Below are positions 16,128 to 24,389 of a stretch of DNA of 47,489 nt, piece after piece; the first letter of the stretch is position 1; each line of letters starts with the position of its first letter. Position numbers and translations under genes: made by a program. The stretch covers positions 1 to 47,489 of the forward strand of contig CAZWRV010000044.1 of the NCBI GenBank assembly GCA_964636325.1. The letters run 5' to 3'. This DNA comes from CAZWRV01 sp964636325 (lineage in GTDB: Bacteria; Verrucomicrobiota; Lentisphaeria; Victivallales; GWF2-50-93). The notes below the pieces were generated by a model. It made no database searches. It was given only the letters and a program-made list of their open reading frames with translations, and was not told where the DNA came from.

Positions 16128-17582
16128 TCACTTTTTGAAAGAGAGCTTGGTGCCGCCCTGCTTTGCGGGGATTATCATTTTTCTCTGCGGAGCCGCGTCA
16201 TGCTTGAGCTTCAGGGGGGGCGCGCCTTTCTTGATGAGCGAGGGCGGCGGAGGGACAGGCCTCGGGACGGCGGCGGGGCCGGGCGTATGCAGCGATCTGC
16301 CGATGCTTGCGATGGCGCCGTCGACGGCCTTTATGAATAGCTCCCAGTTCCTGTATCGGTCCTGCGGCTGCTTGGCGGTCATTGTCTGGATGATGTTCTT
16401 TATCTCCTGGGAGACGATGAGCTGCTTGGGGAATGTGATTTCCTCGGTCCTGTGCTTCGTGATCAGGTTGTATGTGCTGTCGGCGGAGAATGGGGGCCTG
16501 CCTGCGAGGCATTCGTAGAAGACGATGCCGAGGGAATAGAGGTCGGCCCTCCAGTCCATCAGCTGGTCGAGCGCCTGTTCCGGGGACATGTAGGCGGGGT
16601 TTCCGAGGAAGCTGCGCCTGTTCGTCTGATATGACAGGGCAAGCCAGGTCGAGATGCCGAGGTCGGCGACGACCGGCTCGTCGCTGTCCGTGAAGAGGAT
16701 GTTCTTCGAGTTGAGGTTCAGGTGTATGATCCCGTGTTCGTCGAGTGCGTATTTCAGGGCGGCGGCCACCTTTCTGATGATCTGGAGGACGAAGAGTTCG
16801 TCGAGCGGGAAGGACTTGGCGATCTTGTCGCTAAGCGACGAGTCGGGTATGTAGGTCATGGTTATGAAGGGATGGTTCTGCCAGAGGCCGCTGTCGAAGG
16901 ACTGTATTATGTTCGGGTGCTGGAGGCGCCCCACCAGCGGGATATGCTTCTGGAAGAGGCTGAGGGCCTCCTGGTTCTTGTAGTCGTTGTTGAACATCTT
17001 CAGGGAGACCGTGCGTCCGACGGACTTCTGGAACGCGACGTAGACTGTGGCGAACTGCCCCCTGCCGAGGCTTTTTGAAATTTCATGGCCGCAGATGATG
17101 CTTCCTGGGGCGATGAGGGCGGAGTCGGGCATCGACTTGTAGAGGGCCTTTTCCTTGTCGATGCTTCCGATCTTCTTGAGGACGCTGGTCTGGACGAGCT
17201 CCTCCTCGCTCGCTTCCGAGATCATGCTGGGCAGCTCGACTTTCGCGATGCCTTTCGTCTCGGTGTTGGCGTAGCTGTCAATTTCGAAGCAGTAGATCAG
17301 CTCCGTCTTGCTTCCGACCGTGATCTTGTCTCCGTCGTTCAGTATGACGGGGTCGGAAGCGATCTTCCCGTCGTTTATATATGTTCCGTTCCTGGATTCG
17401 AGATCCCGTATGATGAAACTGCCGTTCTCCTGCCTGATGATCTGGCAGTGCTCCCTGCTGACGGACGGATCCTCGAGAATGGTCATCTCGTTGTTGCTGG
17501 TTCGTCCGATGCGGAAAACGGGATATGAATCAAGAAGGACCGCCTCCTGGGTAGTTCCGTCATTGTATATCAGATACGGCAT
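16128..17582 (-). CDS. FHA-domain protein kinase-like protein (predicted pseudokinase)
   Basis: The 484 residues hold an N-terminal FHA phosphothreonine-binding domain (FRIGRTSNN at 23-31, SREHCQI at 42-48, SRNGTYIND at 63-71). A Ser/Thr kinase fold follows from about 160 to 420: glycine loop LGRGQFATVY (172-181), Lys195 in VSLKMF, DLG at 307-309 and the APE-like AYMSPEQAL. The catalytic loop reads HLNLNSKN (287-294) in place of HRDLKPxN, so the catalytic Asp and the adjacent Lys are both Asn. Phosphotransfer is therefore probably lost or very weak, while nucleotide and phosphopeptide binding may remain. The C-terminus is Pro-rich and basic. It lies between an exported protein and the sigma/anti-sigma pair on the same strand. 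Confidence 0.88.
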   Translation of the reverse strand: MPYLIYNDGTTQEAVLLDSYPVFRIGRTSNNEMTILEDPSVSREHCQIIRQENGSFIIRDLESRNGTYINDGKIASDPVILNDGDKITVGSKTELIYCFEIDSYANTETKGIAKVELPSMISEASEEELVQTSVLKKIGSIDKEKALYKSMPDSALIAPGSIICGHEISKSLGRGQFATVYVAFQKSVGRTVSLKMFNNDYKNQEALSLFQKHIPLVGRLQHPNIIQSFDSGLWQNHPFITMTYIPDSSLSDKIAKSFPLDELFVLQIIRKVAAALKYALDEHGIIHLNLNSKNILFTDSDEPVVADLGISTWLALSYQTNRRSFLGNPAYMSPEQALDQLMDWRADLYSLGIVFYECLAGRPPFSADSTYNLITKHRTEEITFPKQLIVSQEIKNIIQTMTAKQPQDRYRNWELFIKAVDGAIASIGRSLHTPGPAAVPRPVPPPPSLIKKGAPPLKLKHDAAPQRKMIIPAKQGGTKLSFKK

Positions 17583-17615
17583 GATTTGCTTGGCTATGCT
17601 TCAAGTTTGATAATA

Positions 17616-19277
17616 TCACTTTCCCTTGTCCTTGTCCTTGTCCTTGCTCTTATCTTTGTCCTTGTCCTCCTCGCCCGGAGTGACCCTGAAATCCTGATAC
17701 CTCTTAAGCTCCTCCTCGCGCTCCCTTTTCTCCTTGTCTGCCTTCTCCTTCTCCATCTTCTCCTGCTGGTCCGGGACTATCTTGGGGTTTTCCTTGGTGA
17801 ACGTGAATTCGATGATGGCGGTCTTTTCCGGGTTTCTCCTGATGAGGAGCTGGGCCTTTGTTATCTTGCCGGTCCAGACGTAGGATTCCTCGACCGGGAT
17901 GTCGGCGCCGGAGGGCTGTTCGCCCTCTGGCGGAGGCTGTTCGGCCGGCTTCTGGTCGGCGGGCGGGGCGCCCTCGGCCGGAGCCTCCCCTTCGGGGGGC
18001 GGTTCGGGCTCCTTCTCGTCGTCGGAAGGGCCGTATTTGTCCCTGATCTTCTTCGCGAGCTCCACCATCGCCTCTACTGTCTTGGCGATGCGGAACTTCA
18101 TCACGGCCTTGTAGAAATAGCCGTTGAAGAAGTGCAGCTCCACCGATTCGATGGGGTCGCCCGGAGGATAGGTCAGTATCTTGACCTCGGAAGTGTCGTC
18201 GGGCTTCAGGAATTTCGGGAAGAGCAGATTGACGTCCTTGGACTTCATCCACCACAGGGCGGGCTTGTAGCCCTGGTCCGCGTCTATGCCTGCGTATGTG
18301 TTGGAGATACGTATCCATTCGTCGTCCGCCTTCTTCATGAGCTGGAGCACGTTCTTGTCGAGGGAGGCCGTTGTCTTGGTTGCCGGATCCGGGTTTTCAG
18401 GCTTGAGGTCCGGTGGGGTGCCCTTTGGATTTTCCTTCGGCGGGGTCTTGTCGGCGGACGGCTTCGTTCCGGTCTCGGCAACCTCGGTTCCCTGCTCGGT
18501 CCCGGACTCTCCGCCGCCCTTGTTCTTTCCCATGTCGTCGACCAGGATGTCGACGACGCTCTTGGCGCTCCTCCACTTGTTCCACGCGAAGATGAAGCCT
18601 TTCTCCTCGTTCTCCCTGCTTATGCGGCCCATGATCTCTTCCTTGACATTGTTCGTGTAGGCCTGCTTGCGCTTGTAGTAGGTGTCGATCTGGCCGTTCA
18701 TGAACTCCTTGACCTTCTGTTCGCGGAAGGCCTTGTCGTATTTCGCCCTGTCCTCGTCCACCAGGTCGACGATGGGGATGTGTGTCTGGTCGATGTTGAC
18801 GCTCTTGTTGCCTATGCCGTATCCGTAGAAGACTCCCTCGGCGGTGTAGGTCTTTTCGCCTTTCATATATTTGACGGTCACATAGTCCATGATCGCCGCC
18901 ATCTTGAACTTCTTGTCGGCCTCGGCCTGTATGGTCTGCTTCAGGGAGTCATGCTTGTCGGGGAAGCGGAGCGCCACCTTCTTGCGGACTTCAGCGGCGA
19001 CGTCGTCGAAGCTTACCGCCTTTGCCTGCGACTCCGGCTCCAGAGGGACTATTTCAGCGACCTCGTTCAGGATGGCCTCCTTGACGTCAGGATCGGAGAG
19101 GGACTGCCCCGCGTCCCTGTATTTCACAACTATCTTGATGATGCTGTTTATCCTCTCCTTTGACTTTTCGTTGGCAGGGGCGGCGGCATCCAGCGGCTGC
19201 GGGCGCATGAGGGCGAGGGCGAAGGCGGCGGCCGTCGCAAAAAACATCATTTTTGACATTGCGGATTTGAAATTCAT
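17616..19277 (-). CDS. Exported protein with Pro/Glu-rich linkers and a Lys-Asp tail, unknown
   Basis: I do not recognise a family. The 553 residues begin with a signal peptide (residues about 8-32, ending LDAAAP). Two folded-looking parts follow (about 40-265 and 330-430), separated by a linker rich in Gly, Pro, Glu and Thr (GGGESGTEQGTEVAETGTKP). After a second Pro/Glu/Ala linker comes a short beta-like segment, and the end is a run of DKDKDKSKDKDKDKGK. It lies 33 bp upstream of the FHA-pseudokinase gene on the same strand. A role as periplasmic partner of that signalling cluster is possible but only inferred. No good ribosome binding site precedes the ATG at 19277. Confidence 0.7.
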   Translation of the reverse strand: MNFKSAMSKMMFFATAAAFALALMRPQPLDAAAPANEKSKERINSIIKIVVKYRDAGQSLSDPDVKEAILNEVAEIVPLEPESQAKAVSFDDVAAEVRKKVALRFPDKHDSLKQTIQAEADKKFKMAAIMDYVTVKYMKGEKTYTAEGVFYGYGIGNKSVNIDQTHIPIVDLVDEDRAKYDKAFREQKVKEFMNGQIDTYYKRKQAYTNNVKEEIMGRISRENEEKGFIFAWNKWRSAKSVVDILVDDMGKNKGGGESGTEQGTEVAETGTKPSADKTPPKENPKGTPPDLKPENPDPATKTTASLDKNVLQLMKKADDEWIRISNTYAGIDADQGYKPALWWMKSKDVNLLFPKFLKPDDTSEVKILTYPPGDPIESVELHFFNGYFYKAVMKFRIAKTVEAMVELAKKIRDKYGPSDDEKEPEPPPEGEAPAEGAPPADQKPAEQPPPEGEQPSGADIPVEESYVWTGKITKAQLLIRRNPEKTAIIEFTFTKENPKIVPDQQEKMEKEKADKEKREREEELKRYQDFRVTPGEEDKDKDKSKDKDKDKGK

Positions 19278-19430
19278 TGCAGCGCGGAAAAAATTAACGG
19301 AATCCTGCTTGCCGGTTCCGCCGGGCTGAGGGCCGTTCTTTGATCATAGCATTAAATCTACCATCGAAGCAAAAAGTTAAGCCCAAAAAAAAATAAATCA
19401 ATTGTTTTTGAAAAAAAAAGAGACTTCGGA

Positions 19431-20396
19431 ATGGATATTGAGAACCGGACGAGCTTTGTTTTCACCCTGAGGCAGGAGCAGATCGACAAGCTCAGGTCGG
19501 TGCTTGACGCCGAGGGCTGGGAGTTTTCGGCGCCTGATCATTCGCAGTGGAAGGCGGTACGCGGCAAGCTCAACATCGTAGCCTACAGAAGCTGCAAGGT
19601 CACGGTCCAGGGAAAAGGGGCGGGCGAGTTCGTCCTTTACAAGCTGGAGCCGGAGATACTGGGCGAGCTTGTGGCCGACTACAGTCCCCTGACTGTGGAG
19701 GAGGGCTTCAGCCCGCACGCAGGGGTGGACGAGAGCGGCAAGGGAGACTTCTTCGGCCCGCTGGTGGTCTCGGCGGTCTATCTGGACGGCGCCATGGCGA
19801 AGCAGCTCAAGCTGGCGGGGGTCAGGGACTCCAAGGAGATAAAGAGCTCGGCCAGGATCGCGGCACTCGCCTCCAAGATCAGGATCGCCACCGGGGGCGG
19901 CTATGCCGTGGTTGCCATAGGCAACGAGGCGTACAACAGGCTTTACGACAGGATAAGGAACCTCAACAGGCTCCTTGCGTGGGGCCATGCGAGAGCCATT
20001 GAGAACATTGTGGAGAAGGTTCCGTCCTGCAAGGAGGCGCTCTCGGACAAGTTCGGCAGCGAACACCTCATCAGGAACGCGCTGAAGAACATGCAGAAGG
20101 CCAGCGGGATAAGGCTCGTCCAGAAGACGAAGGCCGAAAGCGATCCGGCCGTTGCGGCCGCCTCCATTCTGGCCAGGGACGAGTTCCTCCGCAGGATGAA
20201 GCGCCTGGAGGAGGAGCTCGGAATCCCCCTTCCCAGGGGCGCGGGCGAGGCCGTGGAAAAGGCGGCCGCCAGGATACTGGAGAAGCATGGGGTCGACAGG
20301 CTCGGGCAGGTCGCCAAGAAGCACTTCAAGACTTTCGCGAAGGTGACCGGGGCCGAATTGCAGGCTGAGCTGCCGGAGGAGGAAGTAGTCGATTAA
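19431..20396 (+). CDS. rnhC: Ribonuclease HIII
   Basis: It cuts the RNA strand of RNA-DNA hybrids. The 321-residue product has the N-terminal TBP-like substrate-binding domain (about 1-90). The type 2 RNase H core starts with GVDESGKGDFFGPLV (98-112), the HIII-specific DE(S)GKGD(F/Y)FGP signature. Further acidic ligands lie in VRDSKEI and in KAESDPAVAAASILARDEF. It is divergent from the exported-protein gene at 17616-19277, with an A/T-rich 153-bp gap as shared promoter area, and it precedes the SAM-cycle genes. Confidence 0.93.
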   Translation: MDIENRTSFVFTLRQEQIDKLRSVLDAEGWEFSAPDHSQWKAVRGKLNIVAYRSCKVTVQGKGAGEFVLYKLEPEILGELVADYSPLTVEEGFSPHAGVDESGKGDFFGPLVVSAVYLDGAMAKQLKLAGVRDSKEIKSSARIAALASKIRIATGGGYAVVAIGNEAYNRLYDRIRNLNRLLAWGHARAIENIVEKVPSCKEALSDKFGSEHLIRNALKNMQKASGIRLVQKTKAESDPAVAAASILARDEFLRRMKRLEEELGIPLPRGAGEAVEKAAARILEKHGVDRLGQVAKKHFKTFAKVTGAELQAELPEEEVVD

Positions 20397-20413
20397 TTAA
20401 AAGGGAGTTTCTC

Positions 20414-20437
20414 TTTGGCGTTTGATTTATCGCCAAA
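20414..20437 (+). terminator. Hairpin between rnhC and metK
   Basis: TTTGGCG (20414-20420) pairs perfectly with CGCCAAA (20431-20437) across a 10-nt AT-rich loop. No U-tract follows, so it may be a weak terminator of rnhC or part of the metK leader. It does not match a SAM riboswitch class I know. Confidence 0.4.
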
Positions 20438-20488
20438 CTAGAATATCTTTCGCGGTCTTTGCCATGGTTAACTTTAGGAGAAATTAGA

Positions 20489-21688
20489 ATGAGCAAGATT
20501 CACGCCGAGCATGTTTTCACCTCCGAATCCGTCTCCGAAGGCCATCCCGACAAGGTGTGCGACCAGATTTCAGATGCCGTGCTTGACGCCTGCCTTGAAC
20601 AGGATCCGGACAGCAGGGTGGCCTGCGAGACTCTCGTCACCACCGATATCGCGGTTATATCCGGCGAGATAACGACCAAGGCCTCGGTCAACTGGGAGGC
20701 CCTCGCCAGGGGGGTTCTGCGCGACATAGGCTACACATGCGGGGACATCGGCTTCTCGTCCGACGACTGCAAGGTGCTCATGTGCATCCACAAGCAGTCC
20801 CCGGACATCTCCCAGGGAGTGACTGCGGGCCAGGGGCTCCACAAGGAGCAGGGTGCCGGCGACCAGGGCATGATGTTCGGATATGCTTCCGACGAGACGG
20901 CAGAGCTCATGCCGGCCCCGATTATCTTCGCCCACAAGATTGTGGAGGAGTTCGCAAGGCTGCGCAAGGCCGATCCGAAGAAATACCATTTTCTGCGCCC
21001 AGACGCCAAAAGCCAGGTCTCGATCCGCTACAAGGGGGGCATCCCCCAGAAGGTCGAGGCTATAGTCGTCTCACACCAGCACACCGAAGACATGAAGATA
21101 CATACGCTCGAAAAGCTTGTAAGGGAAGTCGCCGCAAGGGTGATTCCCGCGCCGCTCATGAAGGGCGACATTGTATACCACGTCAACCCGACCGGCAGGT
21201 TCGTCGTCGGCGGCCCCAACGGCGACACCGGCCTCACCGGCCGCAAAATCATCGTCGACACCTACGGCGGCGTGGGTTCGCACGGGGGCGGCGCCTTTTC
21301 GGGCAAGGATCCGAGCAAGGTCGACCGTTCGGCCGCATACATGTGCCGCTACATCGCCAAGAACATCGTCGCGGCCGGCCTGGCGCGCAAGTGCGAGGTC
21401 CAGGTCGCGTACGCGATTGGCGTAGCGGAACCGCTCAGCATCAACGTCGACACCTACCGTACCGGCGCAATCCCGGACGACGTCACGCTCGAGGCGTTAA
21501 TAAGGAAGGTGTTCGATCTCAGGCCCGCGTCCATAATCAGGCATCTCAAGCTGAAGTATCCCTCGGCCAACGGATGGTCTTACCGCAAGACTGCCGCATA
21601 CGGCCATTTCGGCCGCCCGTTCTTCCCATGGGAGAAGACGGACATGGTTGATGCTCTCAGGAAGGCTGCCGCAAAACATTTGAAATGA
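20489..21688 (+). CDS. metK: S-adenosylmethionine synthetase
   Basis: It makes SAM from methionine and ATP. The 399 residues show the family marks FTSESVSEGHPDKVCDQISD, GAGDQGMMFGYA, GGPNGDTGLTGRKIIVDTYG and GGGAFSGKDPSKVDRSAAY. I chose the ATG at 20489, with AGGAG eight bases upstream and the usual N-terminus, over an upstream TTG. It is the first gene of a SAM-cycle set, followed four bases later by an adenosine kinase gene and further on by ahcY. Confidence 0.97.
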   Translation: MSKIHAEHVFTSESVSEGHPDKVCDQISDAVLDACLEQDPDSRVACETLVTTDIAVISGEITTKASVNWEALARGVLRDIGYTCGDIGFSSDDCKVLMCIHKQSPDISQGVTAGQGLHKEQGAGDQGMMFGYASDETAELMPAPIIFAHKIVEEFARLRKADPKKYHFLRPDAKSQVSIRYKGGIPQKVEAIVVSHQHTEDMKIHTLEKLVREVAARVIPAPLMKGDIVYHVNPTGRFVVGGPNGDTGLTGRKIIVDTYGGVGSHGGGAFSGKDPSKVDRSAAYMCRYIAKNIVAAGLARKCEVQVAYAIGVAEPLSINVDTYRTGAIPDDVTLEALIRKVFDLRPASIIRHLKLKYPSANGWSYRKTAAYGHFGRPFFPWEKTDMVDALRKAAAKHLK

Positions 21689-21692
21689 CTCA

Positions 21693-22718
21693 ATGTCTGA
21701 AAACTGCACATTCAAGGTCTTGGGCACCGGTTCTCCGATCCTTGACGTCATCCTCAGGTGCGACGAGGAGCTTGTGAAGGGTTTGCCTGGGGGCAAGGGC
21801 GGTATGGCCCTCGTCGAGGACTCCTTCATCAAAGACATCCTCGCCAGGGGCTCATCACAGCCGTCTTTCTCGCCCGGCGGTTCTGCGGCCAACACGATCT
21901 TCGGCCTGTCCAGGCTCGGAGTTCCGACCGCGCTGCTGGGAAAGACCGGCAAGGACAAGGAGTCTGAAATATACAGGGGCCATTATATGGGCATGGGGGG
22001 AGACCTTTCCCACCTTAAGGCCTCCGATACGCTCCCGACCGGCAAGTGCCTCTGCATGGTCACCCCCGACTCCGAAAGGACCATGAGGACCTGCCTCGGC
22101 GCCGCGGCGGATCTTTCACCGGAGGACTTCGCATCCGAGGACTGGTCCGACATCTCCCACGTCCACGCCGAGGGCTATCTCCTTTACAACGAGGCGCTCA
22201 CGAACAAGATATTCGAGATGGCGAGAAACCACTACTGCACGACAAGCTTCGACCTCGCTTCGTTCGAGGTCGTCAGGCAGGCCGGAATCAAGCTTCATGA
22301 AATATTGGAAAAGCACGTGGACATAGTTTTCGCCAACGAGGAGGAGGCCAGGGCGTTCGCCGGCACTGACAACATCATGATCGCCCTCGACAAGCTCTCA
22401 GACCTCTGCGATGTGGCCGTGGTGAAGCTCGGGAAGGCGGGCGCCTTCATAATGGCCAACGGCAAGCGTTCGCACGCACCGGCCGAACCCGTGGAAAACC
22501 CCGTCGACACGACCGGGGCCGGCGACCTTTGGGCCGCAGGATTCCTTTACGGCTATCTCAACGGCCACCCGGCCGATAAAAGCGGCAGATACGGCGCCGT
22601 CCTCGGAGCGGAGGCGGTGAAAACACTAGGCGCCGCCATACCCGACGCCAGATGGCCCGAAATCCGCAGGCGAATAGAGGAAATAAGGAACGGTCAGGCT
22701 ATCCATCCTGTGAGTTGA
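21693..22718 (+). CDS. PfkB-family kinase, probable adenosine kinase
   Basis: The 341-residue protein has the ribokinase-fold marks FSPGGSAANTIFGLSRLG near the N-terminus and NPVDTTGAGDLWAAGFLYG near the C-terminus. Its overall pattern (GTGSPILDVILRCDEELV, DSERTMRTCLGAAADLSPED, NEEEARAF) fits the adenosine kinase branch. Its position between metK and ahcY supports that: AhcY releases adenosine from SAH, and an adenosine kinase would remove it as AMP and pull the reversible reaction. Other nucleoside or sugar substrates are not excluded. Confidence 0.85.
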   Translation: MSENCTFKVLGTGSPILDVILRCDEELVKGLPGGKGGMALVEDSFIKDILARGSSQPSFSPGGSAANTIFGLSRLGVPTALLGKTGKDKESEIYRGHYMGMGGDLSHLKASDTLPTGKCLCMVTPDSERTMRTCLGAAADLSPEDFASEDWSDISHVHAEGYLLYNEALTNKIFEMARNHYCTTSFDLASFEVVRQAGIKLHEILEKHVDIVFANEEEARAFAGTDNIMIALDKLSDLCDVAVVKLGKAGAFIMANGKRSHAPAEPVENPVDTTGAGDLWAAGFLYGYLNGHPADKSGRYGAVLGAEAVKTLGAAIPDARWPEIRRRIEEIRNGQAIHPVS

Positions 22719-22749
22719 GCCAGAAGACCTACGAGGATATTTTACCGGG

Positions 22750-23718
22750 ATGACAGCACTTTTCGGACAGAAATACGATATACTGGATGATTTTGTTCCC
22801 TCCGCCCGGGTGGTTGTCCATCTTGGAGACTGTCTCGGTATCCTACGCTCTTGTCCCCACGAAACTTTCCGGCTGATAGTGACCTCTCCCCCATATAATA
22901 TCGGCAAGGAATATGAGAAGCGTCTGGATATTAAATCCTACTTGGAGCAACAGGCGACAGTGATAAAAGAATGCGTTCGTGTGTTGAAGTCGGATGGCAG
23001 CATTTGCTGGCAGGTCGGCAATTATGTGGATGGGGGAAGCATTATACCTCTTGATACGATACTATATCCAATATTTGCAAGTCTTGGCTTGAAGATGAGG
23101 AATCGTATTGTTTGGCACTTTGAACATGGCTTGCATTGCAGTAGACGCTTCTCTGGCAGATATGAGACAATAATATGGTTCACAAAGAGCGACAACTATG
23201 TCTTTGCTCTTGATCCCGTACGTATTCCCCAAAAGTATCCTGGGAAAAAGTATTTCAAAGGGCCCAAAGTAGGGAAATATTCTTGCAATCCGCTGGGTAA
23301 AAACCCCGGTGACATATGGATGATTCCGAATGTTAAGAGTAATCATGTCGAGAAAACGGATCATCCTTGCCAGTTTCCAGTAGAGCTGATTGAAAGATTG
23401 GTTTTATCCATGACCAGGCCAGATGATTGGGTTTTTGACCCCTTCCTCGGCGTTGGAACATCTATTATCGCCGCCATTCGGCATGGTCGGCGAGGTGCGG
23501 GATCGGAAATTGTCCCTAGATATGTTGATTTAGCTCGACAAAGGATCCGCCAGGAAATGGACGGCACTCTTCGTACGCGAGCCATGGGCAAGCCGATTTA
23601 TGACCCATGCAAAGCTGGCAATAGCCTGTCCGTCTCTCCTTGGACAAACAAAAATGCTTCGGTTCAGCTAGTGATGTTTGAACGCCTTTCAGACAAGGAG
23701 AGATACCAAGGGAAATGA
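22750..23718 (+). CDS. Type II DNA methyltransferase, beta class (predicted N4-cytosine, RGATCY)
   Basis: The 322 residues show catalytic motif IV first (VTSPPYNIG, SPPYN at 46-50) and SAM motif I late (FDPFLGVGTSIIAAIRHGR, 230-248), the beta-class order. SPPY is most often found in N4-cytosine enzymes. It overlaps the next gene by four bases (ATGA). That gene is a BstYI-like endonuclease, so this enzyme should protect RGATCY sites; the specificity is inferred from the partner. The pair is more AT-rich than its neighbours and lies inside the SAM-cycle operon, signs of horizontal arrival. Confidence 0.92.
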   Translation: MTALFGQKYDILDDFVPSARVVVHLGDCLGILRSCPHETFRLIVTSPPYNIGKEYEKRLDIKSYLEQQATVIKECVRVLKSDGSICWQVGNYVDGGSIIPLDTILYPIFASLGLKMRNRIVWHFEHGLHCSRRFSGRYETIIWFTKSDNYVFALDPVRIPQKYPGKKYFKGPKVGKYSCNPLGKNPGDIWMIPNVKSNHVEKTDHPCQFPVELIERLVLSMTRPDDWVFDPFLGVGTSIIAAIRHGRRGAGSEIVPRYVDLARQRIRQEMDGTLRTRAMGKPIYDPCKAGNSLSVSPWTNKNASVQLVMFERLSDKERYQGK

Positions 23719-24326
23719 AAATTGCAGAAACGTATTCTCACCTTAACGGTCTTGAGTTCCTTCTCGTTCACAAGCCCAAACTATGGGATGAGATAACCAT
23801 GGTCGTGTCGAAAGTCGACGCGGCTCAATGCCGGACGAAAGTGTCGAAAGAAAAAAACATGGAAGGGGAGCTTCTTTATAGCCCTATTGACATGAACGCC
23901 TCATTCAAGAACCTTCTCCGAAAGAGCAATTGGCAAGAAAGCCGCTTTAGTTACTGGGTGACAAGGAGCGAGAAGCTTATACGGAAAACTATTGCGATGA
24001 AGGCGTCTGACCAGAAACGCGAGATCGAGGCTGCGGGGGAGAAGCCGATCTTCAGCTATAACCAGACAGACTTTGTCAAAGAACGAGTCGCGGTCGAAGT
24101 TCAATTCGGCAAATACGCATTCGTCTCATATGATCTTTTCGTTAAGCATCTTGCATTCTATGTTGGGGATCACATTGATGTCGGCGTTGAAATTATTCCA
24201 ATGAAGTCGCTCCAGAGCCAGATGAGTTCTGGAATCGCATATTATGAGGGGGAGTTTTATAATGTGATTCGCCAAGGGCGGGGAGTCCCGGCGGTTCCTC
24301 TTGTCCTAGTCGGTATAGAGGTGTGA
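23715..24326 (+). CDS. BstYI/BglII-family type II restriction endonuclease
   Basis: The 203-residue protein matches, as I remember it, R.BstYI (recognition RGATCY) along its length: TYSHLNGLEFLLVH, AAQCRTKVSKEK, LLYSPIDMN, SYNQTDFVKERVAVEVQFGK, LFVKHLAFYV and YEGEFYNVIRQGRGVPAVPL. The active-site residues of that family fall at Asp119, Glu128 and Gln130 (the E-x-Q form in which Gln replaces the usual Lys). Length equals BstYI. It is translationally coupled to the methyltransferase (ATGA). The frame is intact, so the system is probably active, cutting unmethylated RGATCY. Confidence 0.92.
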   Translation: MKIAETYSHLNGLEFLLVHKPKLWDEITMVVSKVDAAQCRTKVSKEKNMEGELLYSPIDMNASFKNLLRKSNWQESRFSYWVTRSEKLIRKTIAMKASDQKREIEAAGEKPIFSYNQTDFVKERVAVEVQFGKYAFVSYDLFVKHLAFYVGDHIDVGVEIIPMKSLQSQMSSGIAYYEGEFYNVIRQGRGVPAVPLVLVGIEV

Positions 24327-24389
24327 GTTTGGCCACGGGGAAATGTGTGGTGAAGATAGAAATAAACAATAATGGAGAAATATAGAATC

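Noticed and set aside
17586..19163. Long plus-strand reading frame of 525 codons opposite the exported protein
   Set aside because: It is antisense to a gene with a signal peptide and a normal domain layout. Its own translation is Leu/Val-rich with no motif, the usual shadow of a GC-rich gene.
20397..20488. Possible SAM riboswitch before metK
   Set aside because: The short gap holds only one simple hairpin and does not fit any SAM or SAH riboswitch class I can recall.
24327..24389. Possible SAH riboswitch before ahcY
   Set aside because: Only about 60 bp lie between the endonuclease gene and ahcY, with no paired elements of an SAH riboswitch.
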